64,000 nucleotides of DNA from Oncomelania hupensis (lineage: Eukaryota > Mollusca > Gastropoda > Littorinimorpha > Pomatiopsidae). This document shows positions 13,401 to 21,418 of the stretch, in pieces. A program made the position numbers and the translations under genes. How positions within the stretch are numbered: position 1 is the stretch's first letter; each line of letters opens with the position of its first letter. The notes beneath the pieces are model-generated. The model made no database searches, was not told the origin of the DNA, and saw nothing but the letters and a program-made list of their open reading frames with translations. The DNA lies in contig CM072515.1 in the NCBI GenBank assembly GCA_036898135.1, positions 16,005,531 through 16,069,530 of the forward strand, written 5' to 3'.

Positions 13401-16400
13401 TGTATTTTACTCCATAACTCCCAAAAAGATCTTCATCTTGTCGAACAATTAATTAATATGAATTATTAATTTTAATAAATGCATCATTTTTTCGTATATT
13501 CTGCTGAAGATGGCAAAAATTTGTGTTTTCTGAGCCTAGTAGAGGGTACTGCAATTTGTTGTGTAAATACAGTGTCTTTTTATGCACATTGTATTAATTT
13601 TAGACACCCGAGCCACTTTTGGGAAAAACGCATTTTATTTTTGTGTGAGGGTTACCAACTTTGAACAGTTAAATGAGTGCCTTAATATTAACCGATTTTA
13701 ACAAATTAAATTTTGTTATTCTTCTAAAGGTCTCTACTATATAATAAAAAAAATTAAAAAATTCTGAACCAAAATAAAATTTTCGTCCCTAATACCTAAC
13801 AGAAGATTTGTTTTTAATGGATACATTAGCTATACAGAGTAGACCAGCCTCTCACCACCGTCATTACGAGTGTCTTAGAAGTGGATATCATGATGCTGTA
13901 TATTTGCGAAGTTCTATAATAACGTTTGCTTATTTGGAACCAAAGCTAATGACAAACCGTTTACACTAAATATGGAAGCAAGAATGATTTAAACTAAAAA
14001 TTCGTGTCTGACATCAGCCCTTGCAGATCACGAATGCACAGCATAGGGGGTAGAGCAATCTCCAATCTTCGTTTTGCGGATAACACTGATGGATTGGCTG
14101 GAGAGGAACAAGAACTTGAACAGCTGGTACAGTGGCACCTCCAGAGCTTATGGAATGGAAATAAGTGCAGAGAAAACCAAAATGATGACCAACAACACCA
14201 ATGGCATCAACACAGACATCAAAGTCCAAGGCCAATCCCTCAACACAGTGCATAGCTTCAAATATTTAGGAGCCATTGTATCAGACAATGGGTCCCGACA
14301 GGAAATCCTCTCCAGGTTCGCACAAACAACTGCTGCCCTGACAAGGTTGAAGCCCATTTGGAAAGACAGGACCATCAGTCTACATTCCAAAGTAAGACTG
14401 CTACGCTCCCTTGTCATCTCCATCTTCCTATATGCTTGCGAAGCATGGACCCTTACAGCAGATCTACAACGAAGAATACAAAGCATGGAGATGAGGTGCT
14501 ACAGAAGACTTCTGGGCATTTCCTATACCCAACACATCACCAACGACGAAGTACGACAGACCATCACACAAGCCATTGGACAACACGATGACCTGCTCAC
14601 AGTGGTGAAGAAACGGAAACTCCGATGGTATGGCCACGTCACCAGATCATCAGGCCTTGCAAAGACAATTGCAAGGCACAGTGCAAGGAGGTAGAAGAAG
14701 AGGGAGACCGAAAAAGAGGTGGGAGGACAACATTCGATAATGGACTGGTTTGCAACTGAGCGAAGCCATCAGGGCTGCTGAGGACAAAGAAAGATGGAGT
14801 ATGCTAGTTAAACGATCATACGACCTCCGAGTTACGGGACAGGATAGGATAGGATAGGACGTCAGTGAAATAGCTACCTCATACGGTTTTTGTTCGTCAT
14901 CCGGATCGAAGCCACCAAAGTGGCACTCAACCAGTTTTTAGATAAATAGGGATGAAGAGGATACAAAATATTTTATTGCTAAGTGAACGCATAGCGGTCA
15001 GTGATTTTCTGGTTTCATCCGCCAACTAACTAAACGATTTAATGTCCAGTATATATCAGCTTGCCCAGCACGTCCATCGTCTGCTTTGAATTTTCGTTGT
15101 TGCGTGGTCTGCATCAGTGGGTGAAACAGAACAACCTACTCACAACTGCCCAAGAGATGTTGTGGAAGGGGGCACAGTCAGTTGTACGTGCAATCAATTG
15201 TATATATGCAATGTGGTAGCCAGCAATCCCGGTTGTAACGATGTTGTCAACAGAACGTTCACCACGCAATGGTGGTGGGGCGGTCGAAATTTCAATGAAG
15301 TGCTTTTCTTGCAGAACGTAAGCCAACCATTCACTGGCAATCTAATTTACTGTAAGTACCGGGAAGAAAACCCAACGGGAGGCGTAGAAGGTGCGAAGCC
15401 TGGTGAAGTACTCACTCGCGATGTGACCTATCGACTTTCAGTCGTTGCTCGGTACCAAAAACCAGTCCTAAAGTTCAGCCCTGACAAACTGTTTGCCAAA
15501 CCTGAGGAGATTGACAAGCCCCAGACGTTGAATGTCACCTGTGGTGTTCACAACCTTGCTGATAACCTGATCGCCCTTCGGATCATCCACATCTCAAACA
15601 TGACGTTGATGGTTTATGTCAAACTGGCTGAAGATAATGGGAGGGTACAGCTGGAAGCTGACTTCAAAAGACCTGGAGCAGTGGCGTTGGGCAGCCTGCA
15701 GAAAAAGTCAATCGGCGTGAGCCACAATGTCACCTGCAATGATTTCGCATTTCAATCGGAGTACGCCAACTGCATGGCCTCTTATCAAGACGGGTCAGCC
15801 GTACTTAACCACACAAGAAATCGCGAATTAAGCTGTCTAGTGACACCTGCGCAGTTGTCCATCAACGCGTCGTTTATGAACGGAACTCTGGTCATGGATT
15901 GCGCTGGCATTGTGGGAACAGTCGCCATGTTTTCAAACGATTACGACCTGGCTGCAAAGTCAGAAGTGATCATTTACATTAACGTGGCGAGGGTGAACAC
16001 CCAGAGATTACCTGGGTGTGGGAATACAGGGAGAAAGTAGAAGAGAACTTCACGTTGAAGAGCTGGCAAACCTTACCACTCAGCCACATCCTCTGTATTA
16101 ATACAGGGTGTGTAGGCTGACCACAGAACTGACTAGAGAGGACCTAAAGGACCTAGGCCGCCAGTACCGCTGCCGAGTGGAGGACTTCCTCTTCCACGAT
16201 CTAAAGTATAATTCCCGCAGTTTCGCCGCTGTTTACATATACACAGTTTCTAAAAAGAACAATCCTGATATTAGTGTTAATGACAGATTCATCATTGCTA
16301 TCATCTTGACTGCGGTCGTGGTACTCTGCCTTGTTGGTATTTTGTTTTACAGAATGGCACAGCGACCGGCCAAAATGTCTGTGTCTGCGGCCAGACGAAA

Positions 16401-18914
16401 CACTGTTGTTTAACGGATGACTTTTCAGGTAGCAAAGAATGATGAAACAGTGAGTGGTGTGGCAGAGTCAGAAGAAGAAGAGTCCACCACTGGCGGACGA
16501 GAAGACCACGAAGTTTTATCTGTGTATGAGTCTGAGATAAACTGAAATCTGCGACCTGTATCTGTATTTTCAAAATGTCACTCCGAATCGTAGGTCAACA
16601 AAAATCCGTAACAGGCTTGTTTTTTAAGACTTGAATAATTTTATAATATTTTAGGATAACGTCTCTCTGGTCCTGATTTGGCTCGGAAGAGTCCGCTGGA
16701 CCTAAAGCAATAATCTTGTATTGTATTGTATTGTAAAAAAAATCCGCAACAATTAGACTTTTCCAGATCCCACACAGAAAGCTTGGTGATAGCTAGGATG
16801 GCGAGGAGCGTAGTGCTTTGACTACACGCAACGACTTAGTGATTTTTGTTGAGCAACGTCGAGCAGGGGTGGCCATTAAATGTTGAGCAACGTGGGGCAG
16901 GGGTGGCCATTGAATGTTGAGCAACGTGGGGCAGGGGTGGCCATTGAATTTTGAGCAACGTGGGGCAGGGGTGGCCATTGAATGTTGAGCAACGTCAAGC
17001 AGGGGTGGCCATTGAATGTTGAGCAACGTTGGGCAAGGGTGGCCATTGAATGTTGAGCAACGTCAAGCAGGGGTGGCCATTGAATGTTGAGCAACGTGGG
17101 GCAGGGGTGGCCATTGAATGTTGAGCAACGTGGGGCAGGGGTGGCCATTGAATGTTGAGCAACGTGGGGCAGGGGTGGCCATTGAATGTTGAGCAACGTG
17201 GGGCAGGGGTGGCCATTGAATGTTGAGCAACGTGGGGCAGGGGTGGCCATTGAATGTTGGGCAACGTGGGGCAGGGGTGGCCATTGAATGTTGAGCAACG
17301 TGGGGCAGGGGTGGCCATTGAATGTTGAGCAACGTGGGGCAGGGGTGGCCATTGAATGTTGAGCAACGTGGGGCAGGGGTGGCCATTGAATGTTGAGCAA
17401 CGTGGGGCAGGGGTGGCCATTGAATGTTGAGCAACGTGGGGCAGGGGTGGCCATTGAATGTTGAGCAACGTGGGGCAGGGGTGGCCATTGAATGTTGAGC
17501 AACGTGGGGCAGGGGTGGCCATTAAATGTTGAGCAACGTGGGGCAGGGGTGGCCATTGAATGTTGAGCAACGTGGGGCAGGGGTGGCCATTGAATGTTGA
17601 GCAACGTGGGGCAAGGGTGGCCATTGAATGTTGAGCAACGTCGAGCAGGGGTGGCCATTGAATGTTGAGCAACGTGGGGCAGGGGTGGCCATTGAATGTT
17701 GAGCAACGTGGGGCAGGGGTGGCCATTGAATGTTGAGCGATAACCACCATGCAGGCAGTGGGTCCAAACTGGTTGACGGCTTGGAGTCCCGGACAAAACA
17801 AACATGAGCCTGATGCATGGGCAAATACTATCTATTACTCCTTCGGAGGAGAGTAGGCCTATATACCGGGGTGCACGCGCGCATTTCATCGCACGTATTT
17901 TAAAGATCCTGAAGCTCATGTCCTAGACATGCGTTGGCTAAATAATAATAATAATAATAATTGTGGCATTTATTTTAATGAAGTTGTGGATACTTTAGCA
18001 AAGGAAGGGTCATTCTCTGTAAGTGACAACAACATTGTTAGACCATCTGCATCAGAACTCATTTCGTTGGTAGAAAGATCAATGTACTCCACCTTATCAC
18101 AAAGTACTGGAATAGATCATTACTCATGTTCTAGAAACTTGTGTAGAATAATCAATAAGCTGAGAGTCAACTCATGGAATACTAAATTTTTAGCTAATGC
18201 TATGTGTCCATGTTCTCAACCAATTTCCGTTGAACATCTGTTAAAAACTTGCCCCATATTAACTTCACAATATTTAAACAAAAATATTAAAACAAGTGAA
18301 CATTCCACTGTTGAACTGCTGCAGTATCCAACAATTATTACCATAGCACAAATTATTAGCCAGTCTCCAGTGAGCAAATTTTTGTGATTATTTTGTCTGA
18401 TCCTTGGATGTGCTTTTTGCATTTTGCGTGTGATTGTGTGTATGCTTGCGTGTATGGTCTAATATCACAAACTGTGAATAGACGTTAAATAAAATTATTG
18501 AATTGAATTGAATTGAATTGGCTAAACATATACTCCCAGTAAGCTTTAGGTCCCACGGCTTTATATCCTTTATCGGCCAGCGCCTTGAGCAATATTTTAG
18601 CTAGCAAAAGCACTACGTAAGAACGATTACAATTTAAATATTTAAGCTATATTACAAACGCAAATGTATGTATTTATCGATATTGTATTGTATTGCATTG
18701 AACATTGTATACAGTAATTGAAGCAATGCATATGTATGTGTGTGTGTGTGCGCGCGCGCGTATACAGGGTTACTACGAGTCCGCTAGACGTCACTACGAG
18801 CAAGTGGTGCAGGCAGAACCCAACAACGACATGGTGCTACAAAACTTGGCCAGACTCAACAAAGCCATCTCCAAAAGCGCCGGCTTCGCCAACTCACGGA
18901 ACACCGCGCCATAA
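799..18914 (+). CDS. TMTC1: TMTC1-like protein O-mannosyltransferase, C-terminal TPR half (eight exons, partial)
   Basis: Exons: 799-942, 2875-3083, 4424-4559, 5033-5177, 6279-6416, 9707-9829, 11116-11193, 18768-18914. All junctions are GT-AG and phase is preserved at each, giving about 373 codons of back-to-back 34-residue TPR repeats ending in TAA. TMTC proteins are ER multipass O-mannosyltransferases (cadherins are known substrates for TMTC1-4) with an N-terminal membrane region and a C-terminal TPR domain; only the TPR part lies here and the membrane exons must be upstream of the window. The repeat order (HNNLGTLLDDVAEAEACFR, ALINLGNLLL, GHYAEAVESYEKAVALN, ending with SARRHYEQVVQAEPNN) fits recalled TMTC1 better than TMTC2-4. 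The paralogue call is from memory, not alignment. The introns are heavily invaded by repeats. Confidence 0.82.
1188..1282. repeat. (ACT)n microsatellite
   Basis: About 95 bp of nearly pure ACT with one aagcct interruption. Poly-Ser and poly-Val reading frames on the minus strand are artefacts of this repeat. Confidence 0.95.
1500..1690 (-). mobile_element. Old SINE-like repeat with B-box-like segment
   Basis: The minus strand carries gcgggttcgatcgattcc, close to a tRNA B box with a small insertion. Next to it is the phrase ggagtgcccggagaaaacc, of a type common in animal SINEs; a related cccggagaaaaccc segment recurs near 38,285. Ends not defined. Confidence 0.4.
2875..3083 (+). CDS. TMTC1: TMTC1-like exon
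   Basis: Acceptor gtttggttgggcag and donor after ...CACAGCACAG (gtctgc). Enters in phase 2, leaves in phase 1. Encodes two TPRs (ENYLREAFRLDPHNLDAL; WQEAESLIKLALTLRPDMPD). Confidence 0.85.
3253..3393. repeat. 54-bp minisatellite, 2.6 copies
   Basis: Tandem units starting tccagacactcggtaacat. The period is a multiple of three, so a minus-strand frame stays open without being a gene. Confidence 0.9.
3455..3786. repeat. 30-bp minisatellite, about 11 copies, with 60-bp higher-order period
   Basis: Units of the form aagtgcaaaatagaatgatc followed by accaat[a/g]aaa. The a and g variants alternate regularly through most of the array, giving a 60-bp superunit. A 129-residue minus-strand frame is only the repeat read in register. 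Confidence 0.93.
3787..4423. other. Rest of intron, nothing recognised
   Basis: AT-rich sequence between the minisatellite and the next TMTC1-like exon. Contains gacggacaggcagacagac-type low-complexity sequence near 4295, but no gene or defined repeat. Confidence 0.5.
4424..4559 (+). CDS. TMTC1: TMTC1-like exon
   Basis: Acceptor gtacgtttcag and donor after GAAAAG (gtatga). Enters in phase 1, leaves in phase 2. One TPR (GHYAEAVESYEKAVALN) plus part of the next. Confidence 0.85.
4620..4978. repeat. CAT/CGT-rich degenerate microsatellite
   Basis: Long stretch of tcatcatcgtc-type trinucleotides with interruptions, in the intron before the next exon. Confidence 0.85.
5033..5177 (+). CDS. TMTC1: TMTC1-like exon
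   Basis: Acceptor ctatgcacaacag; donor gttagt after ...CTGTCCTTT. Enters in phase 2, leaves in phase 0. Encodes a TPR with ALGKLGQLYQSMGRVGEAV. Confidence 0.83.
5390..5578. repeat. Degenerate tandem repeat (about 55-60 bp unit)
   Basis: Repeated phrases tgtgtgat(g/t)taata and cacatgttttactgtat, four diverged copies. Confidence 0.7.
5770..6262. repeat. Degenerate ~20-bp minisatellite
   Basis: Many variants of gacataagacaggtgtttta fill this stretch up to the next acceptor. Unit length drifts, so the array is old. Confidence 0.8.
6279..6416 (+). CDS. TMTC1: TMTC1-like exon
   Basis: Acceptor tgttctgttatgcag, donor gtagga. Phase 0 at both ends, 46 codons. TPR with AEELLEHTLATKPHNPDV and LYAMGHAQVVLGRLQQ. 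Confidence 0.85.
6417..7716. other. Intron, no gene seen
   Basis: Contains the dispersed phrase cgctcgccatgtctcaagaa and aaggtcaaggtgg near 6530-6650, similar to repeats elsewhere in the window. I could not define element ends, and nothing coding is supported. Confidence 0.5.
7725..8309. mobile_element. hAT-type MITE, copy A
   Basis: 585 bp starting tagagctggg and ending cccagcccta (inverted ends). It is flanked by an 8-bp duplication, agagtgac at 7717-7724 and agagtgat at 8310-8317 (one mismatch). The interior is nearly the same as copy B. No transposase ORF, so non-autonomous. TIR form and 8-bp target site match the hAT superfamily. Confidence 0.82.
8789..9381. mobile_element. hAT-type MITE, copy B
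   Basis: 593 bp, same orientation as copy A, starting tagaactggg and ending ccagcacta. Perfect 8-bp target duplication ctatctac at 8781-8788 and 9382-9389. Contains an internal inverted pair (gataagctgctgttcttat / aagttcttcttcaagaac). Confidence 0.87.
9707..9829 (+). CDS. TMTC1: TMTC1-like exon
   Basis: Acceptor gtgaattgtgtttcag, donor gtacgt. Phase 0 at both ends, 41 codons, TPR with ANIHYEMANLHKDLRQYTQA. Confidence 0.85.
9830..11115. other. Intron with (TAA)n tract
   Basis: (TAA)n with TAAAA interruptions at about 10320-10430, followed by a partial copy of the 'tagcgctttttc' dispersed repeat (10440-10480). Nothing coding recognised. Confidence 0.6.
11116..11193 (+). CDS. TMTC1: TMTC1-like exon (78 bp)
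   Basis: Acceptor gggttgtttcag, donor gtaaga. 26 codons, phase 0. Encodes the first helix and turn of a TPR (SALELNPAFTQAHHNLGALY), completed by the exon 7.6 kb downstream. Confidence 0.85.
11212..11470 (+). mobile_element. SINE-like dispersed repeat ('ctcaagagctg' family)
   Basis: Phrases gctcaagagctgctcaaggc, gccgatacaggctctaa and actgagcacaatcgtggg recur at 19600-19830 (+) and 57535-57828 (-). Partial copies are at 17862-17935 and 53152-53232. Several orientations and variable 5' ends point to a retrotransposed repeat, perhaps a SINE or LINE 3' end. Confidence 0.6.
12081..13085 (-). pseudogene. Non-LTR retrotransposon reverse transcriptase (Jockey/CR1-like), truncated
   Basis: The minus-strand frame from 13085 encodes RT blocks in order: [59 protein letters not shown] and the catalytic LFADDTAVY, then the thumb. 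A frameshift near 12,340 leads to the last part (MGVTIQRDISWDEH, then a broken ASTVWDPHTQKS segment) and a stop at 12,081-12,083. There is no endonuclease, so the copy is 5'-truncated. The catalytic Asp pair is intact but the copy is dead. It sits antisense in the last TMTC1-like intron. Confidence 0.85.
13090..14005. other. AT-rich intron sequence, nothing recognised
   Basis: Short open frames only, with no splice-bounded candidate and no clear repeat. Confidence 0.5.
14006..14862 (+). pseudogene. RTE-like LINE, 5'-truncated copy with mutated catalytic motif
   Basis: Starts inside the RT palm and runs to the 3' end with a (GGATA)n tail (14,838-14,860). The palm motif reads FADN where the 51.7-kb copy reads FADD, so the second catalytic Asp is lost. 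The connector and C-terminal domain follow (KYLGAIVSDNGSRQE, FLYACEAWTLTADLQ, KLRWYGHVTRSSGLAKT) with a frame break near 14,690. It is homologous to copies at 37.6, 41.3, 50.3 and 55.3 kb. The tandem-repeat 3' end is typical of RTE elements; the clade is inferred. Confidence 0.82.
15117..16545 (+). pseudogene. Intronless, broken Ig-like transmembrane receptor copy
   Basis: Open from an acceptor-like catcag before 15,117 (no ATG there) to about 15,998. It has Cys-rich Ig-like domains (GGTVSCTCNQLYIC; TLNVTCGVHNLADN; HNVTCNDFAF) and many N-glycosylation sequons. Two frame shifts (near 15,998 and 16,105) lie inside what would be the last Ig-like domain (EITWVWEYREKVEENF, then RQYRCRVEDF). A transmembrane segment follows (FIIAIILTAVVVLCLVGIL), then an in-frame TAA at 16,411. 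The acidic tail continues in the same frame (VAKNDETVSGVAESEEEE ... LSVYESEIN) to a TGA at 16,543. Ectodomain, membrane span and tail without introns suggest a retrocopy. It shares features with the spliced receptor at 56-60 kb. Nested in the last TMTC1-like intron, same strand. Confidence 0.7.
16669..16735 (+). mobile_element. LINE 3' end (tail only)
   Basis: Carries tcctgatttggctcggaag and agtccgctggacctaaagc, followed by (ATTGT)n. The same terminus is at 28.26, 44.78 and 47.73 kb with other tails. It lies about 125 bp after the Ig-like copy. Confidence 0.75.
16851..17734. repeat. 34-bp minisatellite, 26 exact-length copies
   Basis: 884 bp = 26 x 34 bp. Unit starts gagcaacgtggggcaggggt and ends ggccattgaatgtt. 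Units differ by a few substitutions (cgtcgagc, cgtcaagc, cgttgggc) and no indels. On the minus strand all three frames are free of stops, giving spurious frames of up to 347 codons. Confidence 0.97.
17862..17935 (-). mobile_element. Partial SINE-like repeat
   Basis: gcatttcatcgcacg and tcatgtcctagaca match 57,595-57,645, a piece of the 'ctcaagagctg' family. Confidence 0.45.
17941..18530 (+). pseudogene. LINE 3' part with RNase H end and zinc-knuckle-like motif
   Basis: After an (AAT)n tract the frame reads NEVVDTLAKEG, the end of an RNase H domain as found in I-type non-LTR elements. A Cys/His motif follows (CPCSQPISVEHLLKTCP), with a stop at 18,385-18,387. The 3' UTR ends in (ATTGA)n at about 18,505-18,530. 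5'-truncated. Family call from motif order. Confidence 0.7.
18737..18762. repeat. (TG)n(CG)n alternating tract at a splice acceptor
   Basis: tgtgtgtgtgtgcgcgcgcg sits directly before tatacag, the acceptor of the last TMTC1-like exon. It replaces the usual pyrimidine tract and is a strong Z-DNA-type sequence. Confidence 0.8.
18768..18914 (+). CDS. TMTC1: TMTC1-like last exon
   Basis: Acceptor tatacag, phase 0. 48 codons plus TAA. Encodes GYYESARRHYEQVVQAEPNN and LQNLARLNKAISK, then a short polar tail (FANSRNTAP). The closing TPR matches the recalled TMTC1 terminus (SARAYYERALQL-type). Confidence 0.87.
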   Translation, partial: GYYESARRHYEQVVQAEPNNDMVLQNLARLNKAISKSAGFANSRNTAP

Positions 18915-19161
18915 AACTATGCCATCCACACAGATGACAGATTTCAACAACTGGACGTTGCGTAACCCACGACGTGCGCCCTGAACATGCTGCCAGTATG
19001 AATAAGCTGGGCCTTACACGTGAACCTCATCGTCATTCTGCAGTATCTTTGAGAGTGTTATTTGTGTTCTTGGACGCTATTGAGAGTGGGTAGGAATGAC
19101 GCAGATTGCTCACTGAACCGCTAACCAAATGCCTTTGACGTGTGCCTTATTTGTAAACTGC

Positions 19162-19162
19162 C

Positions 19163-19196
<34 letters not shown>

Positions 19197-19207
19197 TCAT
19201 CATCATT

Positions 19208-19270
<63 letters not shown>

Positions 19271-19271
19271 T
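19162..19271. repeat. (CAC)n(CAT)n microsatellite
   Basis: CAC units passing into about 30 CAT units with single interruptions. Poly-Asp and poly-Met frames there are artefacts. Confidence 0.95.
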
Positions 19272-19599
19272 CTACCACCACTTGAATGGTTATCAAATGT
19301 AGACCTACCCATTTTTTAGGCCAGCACAAATGTTGTGCCTGCAGCTCCTCTTCTTGGTTTGATGTTGAACGCAATGAGAACGGTTGTATATTAATTATGG
19401 TTGTGTTACTATGATTTCACATATCTTTTTTTCTTCTTCTTTGTTTTTTTCAGTGTGCAAACGAGAAGTCTTTGTGTTGTTGACATTGGTACTGCTGTTG
19501 TAATGTATAGAGATTGCATAGGTATCATTAAGTCAGTTGATCACCTTGCCTGGGAAAAATGACCTGCTACAGTGGTATTGTTTGTTTGTTTTTAAACTC

Positions 19600-19830
19600 G
19601 TTCTTTTATAGCGCTTTTCAGCTCAAGAGCTGTTCAAGGCGCGCGCTGGCCGATGCCGGATCAACGGATCTGACGCCTAGACAACTGAGCTCAATCCTGG
19701 GCGACCGTGGTTAAGAGAAGGGACATAGTGCGTTTTAGGTGTATCTGTGTAGCTGATACCTGTCTAGGACTTGGGCGTCAGGACCTTTAAAGTCCGTGCT
19801 ATGTAATGCGTGCGTGCACAGACAATTCCT
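19600..19830 (+). mobile_element. SINE-like dispersed repeat
   Basis: ttatagcgcttttcagctca, caagagctgttcaaggc and actgagctcaatcctgggc match the 11.2-kb and 57.7-kb copies. Confidence 0.6.
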
Positions 19831-19923
19831 CGATTTTTACCCTCTTCCAAAGGATGTTTTCTTGATAACCTCATAGCCCTCTACTAGACGCTTGTTCGAT
19901 TCGCGTTTGTGTGTGTGTGTGTG

Positions 19924-19960
<37 letters not shown>

Positions 19961-19967
19961 GTGCGTC

Positions 19968-20160
19968 TACGTACCGTGGGTTATGAGGTTGTGTGTAAGA
20001 CTTTCTGACGGGCTTCTGAGGTACAAAATTTTATGAGGTACATTTTCCCGTGACCTCACAGTGCTGACCTCAGAAACCGCATGCTGAGCTACCAAGTATA
20101 TCGCCTATACATTTATCTCAACCACCTCACAAAACCGTTGGAGAGCGACCACCTACACAC
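19968..20160. mobile_element. 'GAGGT' repeat family member
   Basis: tacgtaccgtgggttatgag and aagactttctgacg through ctcaaccacctcacaaaacc are nearly the same as 41,970-42,160, where the unit is a clean insertion in a LINE. Related copies at 39.5, 39.9 and 49.2 kb. Confidence 0.65.
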
Positions 20161-20242
20161 ACACACACGGATTTTTGCTGGGAGCCTGTGTGTACTTTTC
20201 AGTTTTGACCCTGCCTCTCTCTCTAAAATTGCCGCTTTTTTG

Positions 20243-20278
20243 ATTGGCTCTGAAATTATCAGGCGATGCGCATGCGCA
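20243..20278 (+). promoter_or_regulatory. Promoter-like CCAAT box and NRF1-type palindrome
   Basis: attggct (inverted CCAAT) at 20,243-20,249 and TGCGCATGCGCA at 20,267-20,278, which fits the YGCGCAYGCGCR NRF1 consensus. A donor-like cttcag|gtatgt follows at about 20,325. Plausible core promoter and first exon for the exon at 20,769 or for the transposase gene. Function inferred. Confidence 0.4.
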
Positions 20279-20768
20279 ACCGAGCGTCTTTTCAAGATTT
20301 TTCATTGCCGGAACCCATACTTCAGGTATGTGTTGAAAATGTAATTTGCTTCTTCTTCTTGGGTTGAGCAGCCATAATCAGTTGGTTGATTCATTTGTAG
20401 ATATAGGTAGATCTAGATTGAGTAATTTCTTACCATGGACATTTTCATGATACCTTTGTATCTGTAAGGTACACAAAGCCACCACACAACACAACACGGA
20501 ATAACCAAATGTGACCTATTTCGCCATTGGCGAGCATCATGCACCTTTGATTCACCCTTACATATCTTTAGTAATAAATATATTTATTTCTGTTGTTGTT
20601 GTTGTTGTTTTTTTTTACTTCATTCTTTCAGTTTACAAGGTACTATATGAAGTTTACAGGCAGTCAGCAAACAGTTTTGAAAGAGCAAGAATGAAGAAGA
20701 AAAAAATACTTTTGCTTTCCACAGATTTTGCTGTGTTATAGCACACATTTCTATTATTTTTCTTTCAG

Positions 20769-20888
20769 AAATGCTCTGCATGCATCTATACTAGATGGCA
20801 GCTATGGCAAATCTACAGTCGTGAGTCTACAGCCTACAATGTATGATGAATCTGCAGTCGGTTTCTGTCACTTTGGAGCCAAAAAGAG
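20769..20888 (+). other. Candidate orphan internal exon
   Basis: 120 bp with a strong acceptor (tatttttctttcag) and donor (gtaagg). One frame is fully open (39 codons; NALHASILDGSYGKSTVVSL, then DESAVGFCHFGAKK), phase 2 at both ends. I recognise no domain. It could be an upstream exon of the THAP gene or a separate transcript. Confidence 0.35.
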
Positions 20889-21279
20889 GTAAGGTGTCTT
20901 CTGAACATGTTTGATTTGCATCAGCGTTCTAGATCTATTTCTTTCGATTTATGAATGGATATTTGTCGCACATTTTCGCGATCGTAATGCCGGACTTTGA
21001 CAGTGATAGTGTTGATGGTTTTACAGATTTATTAGACGAATTAGCGATATATCATGCTCAGGACTTCAGGACTTAAATGTTGATAATAAGAGTGATATTT
21101 ATGAGTGTGGTGCTCTTATCTACCGACTTTAATTGTAAAATGTTGATCGATTTTTTGATTGACGTGGTAGGTTCTAATGCTGAGTGGTCTGAGTATATTT
21201 GGGACCCAAATATTGAAGCCACCATAGATTTGGAGGGGGAGGGATGACCAACTTGACGATTGAAGAGTTTGACTTCCAA

Positions 21280-21291
21280 CGCGCATGCGCA
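21280..21291 (+). promoter_or_regulatory. NRF1-type palindrome upstream of the THAP transposase start
   Basis: CGCGCATGCGCA, a full match to YGCGCAYGCGCR, 128 bp before the ATG at 21,419. Suggests the THAP exon has its own proximal promoter. No TATA box is obvious. Confidence 0.45.
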
Positions 21292-21418
21292 CAGTTGTGA
21301 GTGGTACAGCTACTTCCCTTTTGATGGCAGACGATATTAGAGTTCACGCACGGAAGTATTGTTTCGATGACTTTGTGAACATTCTAAGAGCAGTTGTGAT
21401 TATTTGAAGAAATCTACC

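Larger units (their letters stand above)
18915..20242. other. TMTC1-like 3' UTR and downstream repeats
   Basis: Contains a CAT/CAC tract (19,162-19,271), a SINE-like repeat (19,600-19,830), a GT tract (19,908-19,957) and a 'GAGGT' repeat (19,968-20,160). I did not identify the poly(A) site. Confidence 0.6.

Noticed and set aside
15992..16106. A 115-bp intron (gtgaac ... atacag) that would repair the Ig-like copy
   Set aside because: Joining at these sites does not keep the phase, and the skipped sequence itself encodes a good Ig-like segment in a shifted frame.
16851..17734. Regular direct repeats as a possible CRISPR array
   Set aside because: Units are head-to-tail with no spacers and the sequence is animal DNA; it is a minisatellite.
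16851..17919. Long minus-strand ORFs (up to 347 codons) with a repeated MATPAPRC-type peptide
   Set aside because: They are the 34-bp minisatellite read in three frames, with no start context, no domain and no splice support.
19121..19374. Poly-Asp and poly-Met ORFs
   Set aside because: CAT microsatellite artefact.
20984..21075. Short acidic ORF (MPDFDSDSVDGFTDLLDEL)
   Set aside because: 29 codons only, no splice signal joining it to the THAP exon; possible transposon remnant but unsupported.
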